Below are positions 1 to 7,860 of a DNA stretch of 64,000 nucleotides, in pieces (the first letter of the stretch is position 1; each line of letters starts with the position of its first letter). Location: contig NZ_LGDY01000150.1 in the NCBI RefSeq assembly GCF_001279525.1, positions 1 to 64,000 on the forward strand, in the 5' to 3' direction. This DNA is from Nocardia sp. NRRL S-836. GTDB lineage: Bacteria > Actinomycetota > Actinomycetes > Mycobacteriales > Pseudonocardiaceae. Made by a program: the position numbers and the translations under genes. The notes below the pieces were generated by a model, which had not been told where the DNA came from, made no database searches, and was given only the letters and a program-made list of their open reading frames with translations.

Positions 1-1
1 G

Positions 2-151
2 TCAGGCGTCGGCACCCTGCACACGGCCGTCTACCTGCCCGCGGAAGGCAGCGTGACGTTGTTGTGGCCCAACGAGATCAGGTCGTGGACGTTCGACGTC
101 TTCGAGCCCGCGGAGATCGAGGTCCCGCACCGGGCCGATCTGACGCCGTGA
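2..151 (+). CDS. C-terminal end of an unrecognised protein (cut by window start)
   Basis: An open frame runs in from the left edge and ends at TGA 149-151, giving about 49 residues (ending HRADLTP). The tail is rich in Val, Glu and aromatic residues and has no motif I recognise. It is followed by a 57-base gap before the next plus-strand gene. The start lies outside the window, so function cannot be judged. Confidence 0.4.
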   Translation, partial: SGVGTLHTAVYLPAEGSVTLLWPNEIRSWTFDVFEPAEIEVPHRADLTP

Positions 152-208
152 GCACGCGGACCTGTCCTTTCGCGGCTGTCCTGAGGGGAGCCCGCTAGAC
201 TGGCTCGC

Positions 209-556
209 GTGGGCGTCTCCCTCTACTACACGGCTCGCCGCGCGGTCCCGCTGACCGACGCCGAGCTCACGGCCGTCGGCCAGGTCGTCGAGACCTACAA
301 CGCGAACGCGCCGTTCGGCCTCGAAGAAGAAGGGCTGTGTCTCTACGACCGGCTGGATCCGGGAACGGCGCTCAACGGATCGACCAAGCTGCCCGCCGTG
401 GACGACCGGGCGGTCCCGTCGCTCGTGCACTGGCTGGCCGCGGTCACCGCGTTGCGCGGCGTGGTGGCGGACGCCGACTGGACCTTCACCCTCGACGACT
501 ACGAGATCGAGTGGGACGACCACGCCGGCTACCACCTCCCCGGCCTCGACGACTGA
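209..556 (+). CDS. Conserved hypothetical protein, 115 aa
   Basis: GTG start at 209, 115 residues, beginning MGVSLYYTARRAVPLTDAEL. The protein is acidic, has no signal peptide or membrane segment, and ends in an Asp-rich tail (LDDYEIEWDDHAGYH, PGLDD). It resembles small cytoplasmic hypothetical proteins common in actinomycetes, but I cannot assign a function. Third-position GC is high and typical of real genes here, and the other frames show no competing gene. No obvious Shine-Dalgarno lies close to the GTG, so the start is the least certain part. Confidence 0.6.
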   Translation: MGVSLYYTARRAVPLTDAELTAVGQVVETYNANAPFGLEEEGLCLYDRLDPGTALNGSTKLPAVDDRAVPSLVHWLAAVTALRGVVADADWTFTLDDYEIEWDDHAGYHLPGLDD

Positions 557-722
557 CCCGCGAGGCCCGGTTGGGCCGGACACCGCGGCGCACGGGCGAG
601 CTTGGTCCATCCGAACCCATTCCGTGGATTTATCGCGAGACAGCTGGCACACTCGGTGGTGCCGGGATTTCGGCTCAGGTATTGGGGACCTGGGTCAGCC
701 CGCGTCACTGGGGGAAGTACAA

Positions 723-1202
723 ATGAATCATTTGCGACGTTTCACGTCCGTTGCCGCCGCGGCCACGCTCTTCACGAGCCTCGCGGTCGCGGCGCCGTTC
801 ACGGCTTCCGCTGACGTCGGACCCGCGACCGCGGGCGACTGCCAGCGGGGTGCCAACGGGTTCGTCGACATCCCGAACAACCAGTCCGGCCGTGCCATCG
901 ACCCGCAGACGGGGCCGGCCACCATCCTGACCCTGCAGTTCGCCAACATCGCGGGCGCGAACAGGGGTTACGCCAAGCTCACCACCGCTGCCGGGCCGAT
1001 CTTCTTCGGCGGCGGCGAGCAGGTCTGGATGGACTGGTCGCAGGACAACGGCGCGCACTGGCTCCAATGTGGACCGTTCACCGCGAGGCAGGGCACGGAC
1101 CAGATCACCTCGGCCGCCAAGAACACGGATCCGTCGCCGAGGTGGAAGTTCCGCGCCGGCGCGTGGGTCGACAACCGCATGTACCTGACGGGCTGGCACT
1201 AA
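723..1202 (+). CDS. Secreted hypothetical protein, 159 aa
   Basis: ATG at 723 is chosen because a strong GGGGGAAG ribosome site sits just upstream and the protein then begins with a classic Sec signal peptide: MNHLRRF, an Ala/Thr/Leu-rich core and an AxA-type cleavage site near TASADVGP. The mature part is about 128 residues, with two Cys (GDCQRG and LQCGPF) that may pair, and is rich in Trp and aromatics (VWMDWSQDNGAHW, YLTGWH at the C terminus). The look is of a small extracellular beta-rich protein, but I do not recognise the family. A strong hairpin about 110 bases downstream probably ends the transcript. Confidence 0.7.
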   Translation: MNHLRRFTSVAAAATLFTSLAVAAPFTASADVGPATAGDCQRGANGFVDIPNNQSGRAIDPQTGPATILTLQFANIAGANRGYAKLTTAAGPIFFGGGEQVWMDWSQDNGAHWLQCGPFTARQGTDQITSAAKNTDPSPRWKFRAGAWVDNRMYLTGWH

Positions 1203-1311
1203 ACGCTGAAGGTCGCGCGCGGCAGGAAGAACGCGCGTGACGGCGGTCGCGTCGTCGAGGAGTTCCGCAACGCTGACTTCCTCGGATGCGATCCGCGAGT
1301 TCAGTCTGACC

Positions 1312-1356
1312 CGGTGCGGGTGTCCGAGATCGTGTCGATCTCGGACACCCGCACCG
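1312..1356 (+). terminator. Long perfect hairpin, probable terminator
   Basis: Bases 1312-1332 pair perfectly with 1336-1356: a 21-bp GC-rich stem closed by the 3-base loop TGT. No U-tract follows, which is usual for actinomycete terminators. It lies downstream of the secreted protein gene and before minus-strand gene relics, so it could serve both directions. The rest of 1203-1425 shows nothing else recognisable. Confidence 0.6.
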
Positions 1357-1425
1357 AGCAGTTCATACGATCGGCAATGTGTCCGGCGCCTCCGATAGGA
1401 GCCCGCCTGCGTCAGGCGGCAGCGC

Positions 1426-1587
1426 TCACCCGCCGAACAGGTCCCAGCGGTTGAGGTACTGCTCCACCTGGCCGGCCGCCACGTCCGGCGGCGTGACGTA
1501 GAAGGCGGGGATGTCGCTGGAGAGGTCGACGAACACCAGCGCTCGTGCGCCCTCGGTGTCCTGCTGGGTTACCACGGCGCATCGGGC
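1426..1587 (-). pseudogene. C-terminal fragment of an unrecognised protein
   Basis: On the minus strand a protein-like stretch of about 53 residues (starting near ARCAVVTQQDTEGARALVFV and ending RWDLFGG before the stop) is well formed, but upstream of it the same frame becomes Arg/Pro-rich noise with no plausible start. It reads as the end of a larger protein whose 5' part is lost. It lies beside two other truncated genes (TetR and glycosyltransferase relics), which suggests a locally decayed region. Family not recognised. Confidence 0.35.
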
Positions 1588-1704
1588 GTTCCTGGGCGGT
1601 GCGGCGGGTGAACACGCGGGCGAGGTTGCCGCCGAGCGGCGAGGAGTTCTACCTGCGCTGACGGGTTCGCGGGCCCGCGCCACCGGCCCAGGGGAACCGC
1701 GCTT

Positions 1705-1947
1705 TCAGCGGTCGAGCAGTTCCATGAACCGTTCAAGCATCATGTTCCGGTACTCCTCCGGGCTCCACCCGCAGTCGCGCACCAGCAGCGTGTACGCGCT
1801 GTGCTGCGCGGTGACCCAGCACAGGTCGACCGTGCGGTCGAGGTCGTCGGGAAGCCGGCAGAGCCCCCACTCCACCAGGCGGCGGATCAGGCGGCGGCCT
1901 TCCTCCCGCATGTCCTCGATCTTCTTGCGGTAGGCGGCGGCGAGCAC
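1705..1947 (-). pseudogene. TetR-family regulator, C-terminal fragment
   Basis: The last 80 codons (from VLAAAYRKKIEDMREEG to RFMELLDR) look like the ligand-binding C-terminal helices of a TetR repressor: amphipathic helices with RRLIRRLVEWGLCRLP and CWVTAQHSAYTLLV. The N-terminal helix-turn-helix half is absent; upstream codons are in the wrong composition and read into an antisense glycosyltransferase. The break falls at about 1947, exactly where the plus-strand glycosyltransferase relic starts, so both genes appear to have lost their 5' ends in one deletion across a divergent promoter. Confidence 0.6.
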
Positions 1948-3008
1948 CCGTGAGCCGTGATGCTCACGTGGGACGTCTCGCACGTCTTCGGTGACGCCAT
2001 CCCCGACCAGCACGCGCTGATCCAGCAGTTGCTGGCCGAGGACCCGGACGCGGTGGTCGTCGCCGAGCTGATGTTCCTCGGCGGCCTGCCGTCGCTGCAC
2101 GGCACCGGCGTCCGGCCGCGCCGCTGGATCGGCGTCAGCATCTCCCCGCTCTACCACCCCAGCGACGACACCACGCCGTTCGGCCCGGCACCCGCTGCGC
2201 CGGGCACCGACCAGGTCGAGGCCAACCGCGCTGTGAACGCGGGTCTCGCCGCCGCGCTGTCCGGCGCGGGCGAGTACCTCGAACGCGTGGTCAACGGGCT
2301 CGGCGCGACCGGGGTCACCATGCCGGACTACTTCGCCGCGATGTACACCGAGCCGGACGAGGTGCTGCAGCTGACCGTGCCGGAGTTCGAGTTCCCCCGC
2401 TCCGACCTGCCGGAGAACCTGCTGCGGTTCGTCGGGCCGCTGCCGCCGGTCGCTCCTGAGGGCTGGACCGAACCCGCCTGGTGGTCCGAGCTGGACGGCG
2501 ACCGCCCGGTCGTCATGGTGACGCAGGGCACGCTGGCCAACGACGACCTCTCCGAACTGGCCGAGCCGACGCTGGCCGCGTTCGAGGACAAGGACGTCCT
2601 GGTGGTGGCCGCGCTGGGGCGTCCGGCCGCCGCTCTGACCGGTCCCGTGCCGGCGAACGCCGTCATCGAGGAGTTCGTGCCGTTCGACCGGCTGCTGCCG
2701 CGTGCGGACGTGTCGTCACCAACGGCGGCTATGGCGCCACGCAGCAGGCGCTCGCGGCGGGCGTTCCGGTCGTCGTGGCGGGCCAGACCGAGGACAAGCC
2801 CGCGATCGCCGCACGTGTCGGACTGCTCGGCCTCGGCATCGGCCTGCGGACCCAGCGTCCGAAGCCGGAGGAAGTGGCCGGTGCCGTCCGGCAGATCCTG
2901 ACCACACCGTCCTACCGGGACAGGGCGGTCGAGCTGTCACGGGCGTACGGGAAGGTCGACGGTCCGCGACTGATCGTGGAGGTCGTCGCGGACGCCTTGC
3001 GGAAGTGA
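1948..3008 (+). pseudogene. UDP-glycosyltransferase (GT1, MGT-like), truncated and frameshifted
   Basis: The translation from about 1957 matches the middle of macrolide-type GT1 glycosyltransferases (FGDAIPDQHALIQQLL, then WWSELDGDRPVVMVTQGTLAN and FVPFDRLLPRADV). At about 2711 the frame breaks and continues one frame over as VVTNGGYGATQQALAAGVPV and on to the end at 3008 (VVADALRK). Restoring one G after GACGTG would rejoin the frames. The conserved N-terminal acceptor-binding region (roughly the first 85-100 residues) is missing. With both a 5' deletion and a frameshift it should be non-functional; a sequencing error could explain only the frameshift. Confidence 0.75.
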
Positions 3009-3267
3009 GACGTCGGCGGGCGCGGTCGCACAGTCCTTGATGGACACCCCGTGCTCAAGGCAGCACGCGATCGGAGGCACCGCAGGTGTCACCCGTCCTC
3101 GGGAACGGCCGGGGCCGACGACCACGCAGAGGCGCATCGGGCACGTCGTCAGGAGGTTCTTCGCGGCCGACCACAACCTGAACGCGTGGTGTTTGGACAC
3201 AAATCCGATGTAGCGGTCAGTCACTGTTAGCGTGCGGAGAGCAACGTCACCTAGCACGGAGGGCTCG

Positions 3268-3579
3268 ATGAAACGCCTTGTCACCGCAACGCTGGCCACG
3301 CTCGCCGCGACCGGTCTCCTCGGCTCCGCGGCCTCTCCGGCACAGGCAGCGGAGGGCCGGGTGGCGGTGTTCTCGACCGAGGTCACGCCGGTCGCGGTGT
3401 ACGAGGACCCCAACGGCTGCACCACGCTCCCGCCCGACGCGCACGTGCTGGTCAACCTGACCGACACCGAGGTCGTCGTGTACGGCGACCCGTTGTGCCT
3501 GACCCCCGGCGTGGCCGTCGCGCCGGGGTACGGGTCCCACGTGACCCCCGGAAGCGGCTCGTTCTCCGTCGAGGGATGA
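3268..3579 (+). CDS. Small secreted protein, 103 aa
   Basis: ATG 3268 follows ACGGAGGG at good spacing and begins a clear Sec signal peptide (MKRLVTATLATLAATGLLG, AxA site at PAQAAEG). The mature part is about 74 residues with two Cys (PNGCTT and DPLCLT), likely a disulfide, in a small beta-rich sequence (VAVFSTEVTPVAVYEDPNG, VLVNLTDTEVVVYGDP). Not recognised as a named family. Its TGA overlaps the ATG of the UDP-sugar dehydrogenase (ATGA), so the two are translationally coupled even though one is secreted and the other cytoplasmic. The 259 bases upstream hold no gene I can support. Confidence 0.7.
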   Translation: MKRLVTATLATLAATGLLGSAASPAQAAEGRVAVFSTEVTPVAVYEDPNGCTTLPPDAHVLVNLTDTEVVVYGDPLCLTPGVAVAPGYGSHVTPGSGSFSVEG

Positions 3580-4847
3580 CCGGCCGGGAAAGAGCACGCG
3601 TGGCTGTCGATCTTGTCGTGGTCGGCGTCGGCTACGTCGGCCTGCCGCTCGCCGCCGAGGCCAGCGCCGCCGGGTTGTCGGTGGTCGGGTACGACACCTC
3701 GCCGGAGGTGGTCGCCGCGGTGGCCGAGGGGCGGTCGCACGTGCTCGACGTCTCGACGGATCAGCTGGAAGCCATGCGGGCCAGGGGGTTCACCGTCACC
3801 GCCGACCCGGCGGTGTTGAGCGAGGCCGAGACGATCGTGATCTGCGTGCCCACCGGGCTCGACGCCGGTGGCGGGCCGGATCTGTCCGCGGTGCGTTCCG
3901 CTGCCGCGACCATCGCCGAGCACCTGCGGCCGGGCACGTTGGTCGTGCTGGAGTCCACGAGCTATCCGGGGACCACCGACGAGGTCGTCCGGCCGATCCT
4001 GGAACGGCACGGGCTGGTCGCGGGCGAGGACTTCCCGCTCGGGTACTCGCCGGAGCGGATCGACCCCGGCAACCCGCGGTTCGGCGTGCGCAACACACCG
4101 AAGATCGTCAGCGGCCACACTCCCCTGTGCGCCAAGCACTGCGCCACGTTCTACGGGCAGTTCGTCGACACGGTGGTGGTGGCGCGCGGCACCCGTGAGG
4201 CGGAGATGGCCAAGCTGCTGGAGAACACGTACCGGTACGTGAACATCGCGCTGGTCAACGAGATCGCGGTGTTCTGCCACGACATCGGCGTGGACGTGTG
4301 GGACGTGCTGCACTGCGCGGCGTCCAAGCCGTTCGGGTTCGCGCCGTTCGTGCCCGGTCCCGGTGCCGGCGGGCACTGCATCCCGGTCGACCCCCGGTAC
4401 CTGCTCGACAAGGCCGATCGGGAGGGCGCCCGGCTGGGTGTGGTGCGCGCGGCGCGGCAGGTCGACGACCGGATGCCGTCCTATGTGGTCGAACGCCTGA
4501 CGCGGATGCTCGCCGAGCACGGCAGGCCGTTGCGGGGAACGGAGGTGCTGCTGCTCGGCGTCACCTACAAGGCCGGTGTGCCGGACACCCGTGAGTCCGC
4601 CGCGGTGCGGGTCGCCCTGGCCTTGCGTGCGCTCGGCGCGGTCGTGACCTATCACGACCCGGTGGCCGGTGTGGTGCCCGAGCTCGGGCCTCCCGTGCGC
4701 GATCTCGGCACGGCGGTGCTGACCGCGGACGCGGTCGTGCTGCTCGTCGCTCACCGCGACTACGACCTCGGCCGGCTGGCGAAGGCCGCCCGGCTGTTCT
4801 TCGACGTGACGGGCCGCGTTCCCGGAGAGGAGGTCGTGCGTCTATAA
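3576..4847 (+). CDS. UDP-N-acetyl-hexosamine 6-dehydrogenase (WbpA/WecC family)
   Basis: Oxidises C6 of a UDP-N-acetylhexosamine (GlcNAc or ManNAc type) to the uronic acid with two NAD+. ATG 3576 overlaps the preceding stop (ATGA). 423 aa, the usual length. N-terminal Rossmann motif VVGVGYVGLPLAAEASAAG; substrate motifs YSPERIDPGNPRFG and KLLENTYRYVNIALVNE; active-site segment GPGAGGHCIPVDPRYL with the catalytic Cys near residue 268; C-terminal UDP-binding domain with LLLGVTYKAGVPDTRES. The GGHCIPVDP form favours UDP-ManNAc/GlcNAc over UDP-glucose dehydrogenases. A hairpin follows directly. Gfo/Idh and DegT genes a few kb away would complete a WbpA-B-E-like amino-sugar route, but that link is inferred. 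Confidence 0.85.
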   Translation: MTGRERARVAVDLVVVGVGYVGLPLAAEASAAGLSVVGYDTSPEVVAAVAEGRSHVLDVSTDQLEAMRARGFTVTADPAVLSEAETIVICVPTGLDAGGGPDLSAVRSAAATIAEHLRPGTLVVLESTSYPGTTDEVVRPILERHGLVAGEDFPLGYSPERIDPGNPRFGVRNTPKIVSGHTPLCAKHCATFYGQFVDTVVVARGTREAEMAKLLENTYRYVNIALVNEIAVFCHDIGVDVWDVLHCAASKPFGFAPFVPGPGAGGHCIPVDPRYLLDKADREGARLGVVRAARQVDDRMPSYVVERLTRMLAEHGRPLRGTEVLLLGVTYKAGVPDTRESAAVRVALALRALGAVVTYHDPVAGVVPELGPPVRDLGTAVLTADAVVLLVAHRDYDLGRLAKAARLFFDVTGRVPGEEVVRL

Positions 4848-4866
4848 GCGTGCCCGCCGCAGGGAT

Positions 4867-4890
4867 GCCCGCCGGGTGAGCCCGGCGGGC
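4867..4890 (+). terminator. Hairpin terminator after UDP-sugar dehydrogenase
   Basis: GCCCGCCGGG (4867-4876) pairs perfectly with CCCGGCGGGC (4881-4890) around a TGAG tetraloop, 19 bases after the dehydrogenase stop and 44 bases before the EF-hand gene. No U-tract. Confidence 0.65.
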
Positions 4891-4934
4891 GGACATCAGT
4901 TCCACTGAACTTCCGTGACAAGGAGTGTGCCCGA

Positions 4935-5483
4935 ATGACCGCCGCAACGACCTCCACTGCCAAGAACGACCGGCTCAAGAAGCGTTTCGCGAAGTGGGAC
5001 GTCGACCACAACGGCCGGATCGAGAAGTCCGACTACGAGGCGGAGGCCCGCCGGATCATCGACGCCTTCGGCGAGGACCCCGCGTCGCCGCAGGCGCGTG
5101 CGCTGATCGACTCGTTCAGGAGCATGTTCGAGTACCTGGCGAACAAGGCGGGCGTCGGGCCGAACGGCGCGATGTCCGAGGAGCAGTTCATCGAGGTGGC
5201 CGAGGCGCAGATCTTCGAGGACGGCGACTCGGGGTTCAACCGGGTCGTCCGTCCCACGATCGCTGCGATCGTCGGGATGTGCGACACCGACGGCGACGGT
5301 GAGGTGAGCCCGGCGGAGTTCGGCAAGTGGCTGAAGGCCGTGGGTGTTGACTCCTCCACCGCGGACGAGGCGTTCCGCAAGATCGACGCCAACGGCAACG
5401 GCAAGCTGACCGTCGACGAGCTCGTGTACGCCGTGCGCGACTACCACATGGGCAAGCTGGACGTGCCGCTGCTCGGCAAGTGA
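4935..5483 (+). CDS. EF-hand calcium-binding protein (calerythrin-like)
   Basis: 182 aa, acidic, cytoplasmic (no signal peptide). Four-helix-pair EF-hand layout as in actinobacterial calerythrin. Loop 1 is DVDHNGRIEKSD near residue 24; loop 2 (around EDGDSGFNR) is non-canonical; loops 3 and 4 are complete: DTDGDGEVSPAE and DANGNGKLTVDE, with acidic residues at positions 1, 3 and 5 or their Asn equivalents and Glu at 12. Expected to buffer or sense Ca2+; no target is known. ATG 4935 follows an AAGGAG site. It appears to be its own transcript, flanked by hairpins on both sides. Confidence 0.9.
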   Translation: MTAATTSTAKNDRLKKRFAKWDVDHNGRIEKSDYEAEARRIIDAFGEDPASPQARALIDSFRSMFEYLANKAGVGPNGAMSEEQFIEVAEAQIFEDGDSGFNRVVRPTIAAIVGMCDTDGDGEVSPAEFGKWLKAVGVDSSTADEAFRKIDANGNGKLTVDELVYAVRDYHMGKLDVPLLGK

Positions 5484-5496
5484 CCGCGCGGTGACA

Positions 5497-5526
5497 GGGG
5501 CCCCAGGCGGATTCGCCTGGGGCTCC
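5497..5526 (+). terminator. Bidirectional terminator between convergent genes
   Basis: GCCCCAGGCG (5500-5509) pairs with CGCCTGGGGC (5514-5523) around GATT; GG at 5497-5498 and CC at 5525-5526, with a G-U pair at 5499/5524, extend the stem. It sits between the stop of the EF-hand gene and the stop of the convergent minus-strand operon, so it can end both. Confidence 0.75.
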
Positions 5527-5538
5527 TTCCTGCTGTGG

Positions 5539-5940
5539 TCAGCCGGATCGGGTGAACCGCACGCCCAGTTCGGGTTTCAGGCCGAGGTCCGGCCCGGTGC
5601 GCGGCCGCGGCACGTGGATGAGGATGTTGTAGTGGTTGGGGAAGTGGCAGCCGTCGAACCCGAGCACCGTGCCCACCAGGACCCCGCCGATCCACACCTC
5701 GTCACCGCGGTCGATCACGCCCGCGCAGCCGATCTCGGCGAAGCCGAGGAACCCGACCCGGTCGATCCGCGCGCCGGGCGCGGTGTCGTCGTGGTCGGTG
5801 GTGACCAGCTCGTGCACCTCGCCCTCACGCACGCAGCGGCTGGCGAACGGTTCCAGGCTCATGCCGCGGTCGTCGCGCTGGTGCACCAGGACCTTCACGA
5901 CCGTGCCGACGACCTCCCGCTTCGGCCCGTCCTCACGCAT
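5539..5940 (-). CDS. Small conserved protein (possibly DUF6917-like), last gene of minus operon
   Basis: 133 aa, no signal peptide. Conserved-looking core: LVHQRDDRGMSLEPFASRC, then RIDRVGFLGFAEIGCAGV and CHFPNHYNILIHVPRP, giving a beta-rich small domain. From memory it resembles DUF6917-type proteins that travel with Gfo/Idh and Ldh-family oxidoreductases; no function is established to my knowledge. The ATG at 5940 lies inside the end of the Gfo/Idh gene (8-base overlap), so it is co-translated as the last gene of the six-gene minus operon 10913-5539. The conserved Cys and His residues could bind metal, but that is only a possibility. Confidence 0.7.
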   Translation of the reverse strand: MREDGPKREVVGTVVKVLVHQRDDRGMSLEPFASRCVREGEVHELVTTDHDDTAPGARIDRVGFLGFAEIGCAGVIDRGDEVWIGGVLVGTVLGFDGCHFPNHYNILIHVPRPRTGPDLGLKPELGVRFTRSG

Positions 5941-6811
5941 GCGTCTCCCTCCGGTACACATCGTCCACAACGGACAGTGCGGCCAAGCCGCCGTCGGACC
6001 ACGCCGGTCCCTGCCGGACGGCCCGCGCGAACTCGCGCAGCACGCCCTCGTACTCGTGCCGCAGCGACTCCTTGAACTCCCCGTAGCCGGCCAGCATGTC
6101 CGCCTGCAGCACCGATCCGTCGGCCAGCCGGATCTCGACGTCCTTGACCTCGCCGGGGAACGACCAGTCGAGCTGCACGCTGGCACGGTCGAGCTCCAGC
6201 ACCGCCTGCCGGTCGACGCCGGTGTCGTCCCGGTCGATCCGGGCGCCGCGCAGTGTCACCGGCCCGAGGAAGAGCCGGACCAGGTCGAGCGCGTTGGGGC
6301 CGTTGTCCGCGACGCAGCCTCCACCGCAGCGCTCGGCGTCGAGGTACCAGCGGTCGTGCCCGACGTGCTCCTCGATCTGTTCGAGGTACCGCACGGTCAT
6401 CGATTCGATCGTCGCGTCGCCGACCTTGTCGCGCAGCGCGAGCACGTTGCTGTTGTAGCGGCGGTGGAACGCGGTGAACAACGCGACCCGCTGCCGCGCG
6501 GCCAGGTCGGCGAGGTCGCGGCCGTCGGCCAGGGTGGTGGCCAGCGGTTTCTCCACGCACACCGGCAGTCCGGCGGTCAGCACGTCCCGGCACACGGTGG
6601 CGTGCACGTCGTTCGGCGCGGTGACGACGACCGCGTCCAGGCCGCCCGCGGCCAGCAGCTCGCGGTGGTCGCGGTAGCCGGGCACCGCGTGACCCGACAG
6701 CGCCGCGGGATCACGATCACAGACGGCGGCGAGGGTGAAGTCCGGGGACTTCTCCAGTGCGGCCAGGTAGAAGCGGGAGATCACTCCGAGCCCGACGACG
6801 CCGAGCCGCAT
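5933..6811 (-). CDS. Gfo/Idh/MocA-family NAD(P)-dependent oxidoreductase
   Basis: 292 aa. N-terminal Rossmann fold MRLGVVGLGVISRFYLAAL with the family motif VCVEKPLATTLADG (EKP, Lys in the active site) near residue 90, then the C-terminal alpha/beta domain with YNSNVLALRDKVG and the GGGCVADNGPNALDLVRLFLG segment, where the family's catalytic acid/His region lies. Expected to oxidise or reduce a hydroxyl/keto group of a sugar or cyclitol, often the 3-position that a DegT aminotransferase then aminates. Start ATG 6811 overlaps the Ldh-family stop. It is the second Gfo/Idh enzyme of the operon and is shorter and more canonical than the one at 9882-10913. The substrate is unknown. Confidence 0.85.
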   Translation of the reverse strand: MRLGVVGLGVISRFYLAALEKSPDFTLAAVCDRDPAALSGHAVPGYRDHRELLAAGGLDAVVVTAPNDVHATVCRDVLTAGLPVCVEKPLATTLADGRDLADLAARQRVALFTAFHRRYNSNVLALRDKVGDATIESMTVRYLEQIEEHVGHDRWYLDAERCGGGCVADNGPNALDLVRLFLGPVTLRGARIDRDDTGVDRQAVLELDRASVQLDWSFPGEVKDVEIRLADGSVLQADMLAGYGEFKESLRHEYEGVLREFARAVRQGPAWSDGGLAALSVVDDVYRRETHA

Positions 6812-7860
6812 CACGCGTGCACCCCCATCGACACCGACCGCAGCTCCTCGAACAACGCGCGCGGCACGGGCACACCGTGTTCGCGCAACCGTGCCGCCCG
6901 CTCCCCCTCGCGCCAGCCGGGGTAGGACACCGGGGCGGCCGGGTCGAGCGCGGGCCAGCCACGCACCGCGGCGAAGAGCGACGCCGCGTCGGTGGCGAAG
7001 CCCGTGCGCAGCAGGTCCGGCGCGATCGCGATGGCCAGCACGCCGATGTCGTCGTCGCGGTCGCCGTCGGCGGACAACGCGCCCAGGGCCGCGCCGGACA
7101 CCAGCGCGGCGAGCACCTCGACCAGCAGCCCCAGCCCGAAACCCTTGTAGGCACCGGTGTCCGGGTCGCCGCCCAGCCACAGCAGGTGGGCGTCGCCCCG
7201 GTCGAACGCCGCCGGGTCGGTCACCGGCGTGCCGTCGGCGGCGGCCAGCCAGCCCGGTGGGATCGGCTTGCCCGCGCGGGCCGCGGCGCGCACCCGGCCG
7301 GTCGGCACGACGGTGGTGCTCATGTCCAGCACGAACGGGTGCGCGTCGCCCGCGGGACAGGCCAGCGCGAGCGGGTTCGTGCCCAGCATCGGGGTGGCGC
7401 CGCCGGGTGGGCGGGCGATGCGCTGGCCGCCGCAGTTCGACGCGATCAGGCCGATCATGCCGTGCGGCACCGCCCGTGCGGCGTGATGGCCCGCGCAGCC
7501 GATGTGGGTGGCGCCGCGCAACGACACCATCGCGATGCCGTGCCGAGACGCCCTGGCACAGGCCAGTTCCATGGCATGGCTCGCCGACCACAGACCGAGA
7601 GTGCGCCGGGCGTCGGCGAGCACGCACGCGCCCAGGTCGGTCTGAACCACCATGTCGGCCACGGGATCCGTGCGGCCGTCGTCGAACAGCGGGAGGTACA
7701 ACCGGGTGAGGTTGACCAGCCCGTGCGACGTCATGCCGGTCAGCTCGCCGTGGCACAGCGCCTCGGCGGCGATCACGGCCCGGTCGGCGGGCATCCCCCT
7801 GCCGGTGAACACAGCGGCCACTGTGGACAGCAAAGTCCCGTAGGGCACCAGAACCGTCAT
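6811..7860 (-). CDS. Ldh2/malate-type (sulfolactate, ureidoglycolate) NAD(P) dehydrogenase
   Basis: 349 aa, the normal length of the Ldh2 (type-2 malate/L-lactate dehydrogenase) family, which has its own fold rather than a Rossmann fold. Family marks: GMTSHGLVNLTRLYLPLFDD near the N terminus, GMIGLIASNCGGQRIARPPG, TPMLGTNPLALACPAGDAHP, DMSTTVVPTGRVRAA and GAYKGFGLGLLVEVLAALVS. These enzymes interconvert 2-hydroxy acids and 2-keto acids or cyclic imines. ATG 7860 overlaps the M20 stop and its own stop overlaps the Gfo/Idh start. The GGQR segment stands where most members have a small variable loop. The substrate cannot be read from sequence; a role in the minus operon's sugar/amino-acid chemistry is inferred. 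Confidence 0.82.
   Translation of the reverse strand: MTVLVPYGTLLSTVAAVFTGRGMPADRAVIAAEALCHGELTGMTSHGLVNLTRLYLPLFDDGRTDPVADMVVQTDLGACVLADARRTLGLWSASHAMELACARASRHGIAMVSLRGATHIGCAGHHAARAVPHGMIGLIASNCGGQRIARPPGGATPMLGTNPLALACPAGDAHPFVLDMSTTVVPTGRVRAAARAGKPIPPGWLAAADGTPVTDPAAFDRGDAHLLWLGGDPDTGAYKGFGLGLLVEVLAALVSGAALGALSADGDRDDDIGVLAIAIAPDLLRTGFATDAASLFAAVRGWPALDPAAPVSYPGWREGERAARLREHGVPVPRALFEELRSVSMGVHA

Noticed and set aside
3009..3267. Protein-like minus-strand stretch (AVPPIACCLEHGVSIKD)
   Set aside because: Short, with no start or stable frame; could not be tied to a family and may be chance.
2937..4754. 605-codon open frame on the minus strand
   Set aside because: It lies antisense to the clear UDP-sugar dehydrogenase; Arg/His/Gly-rich noise typical of high-GC antisense frames.
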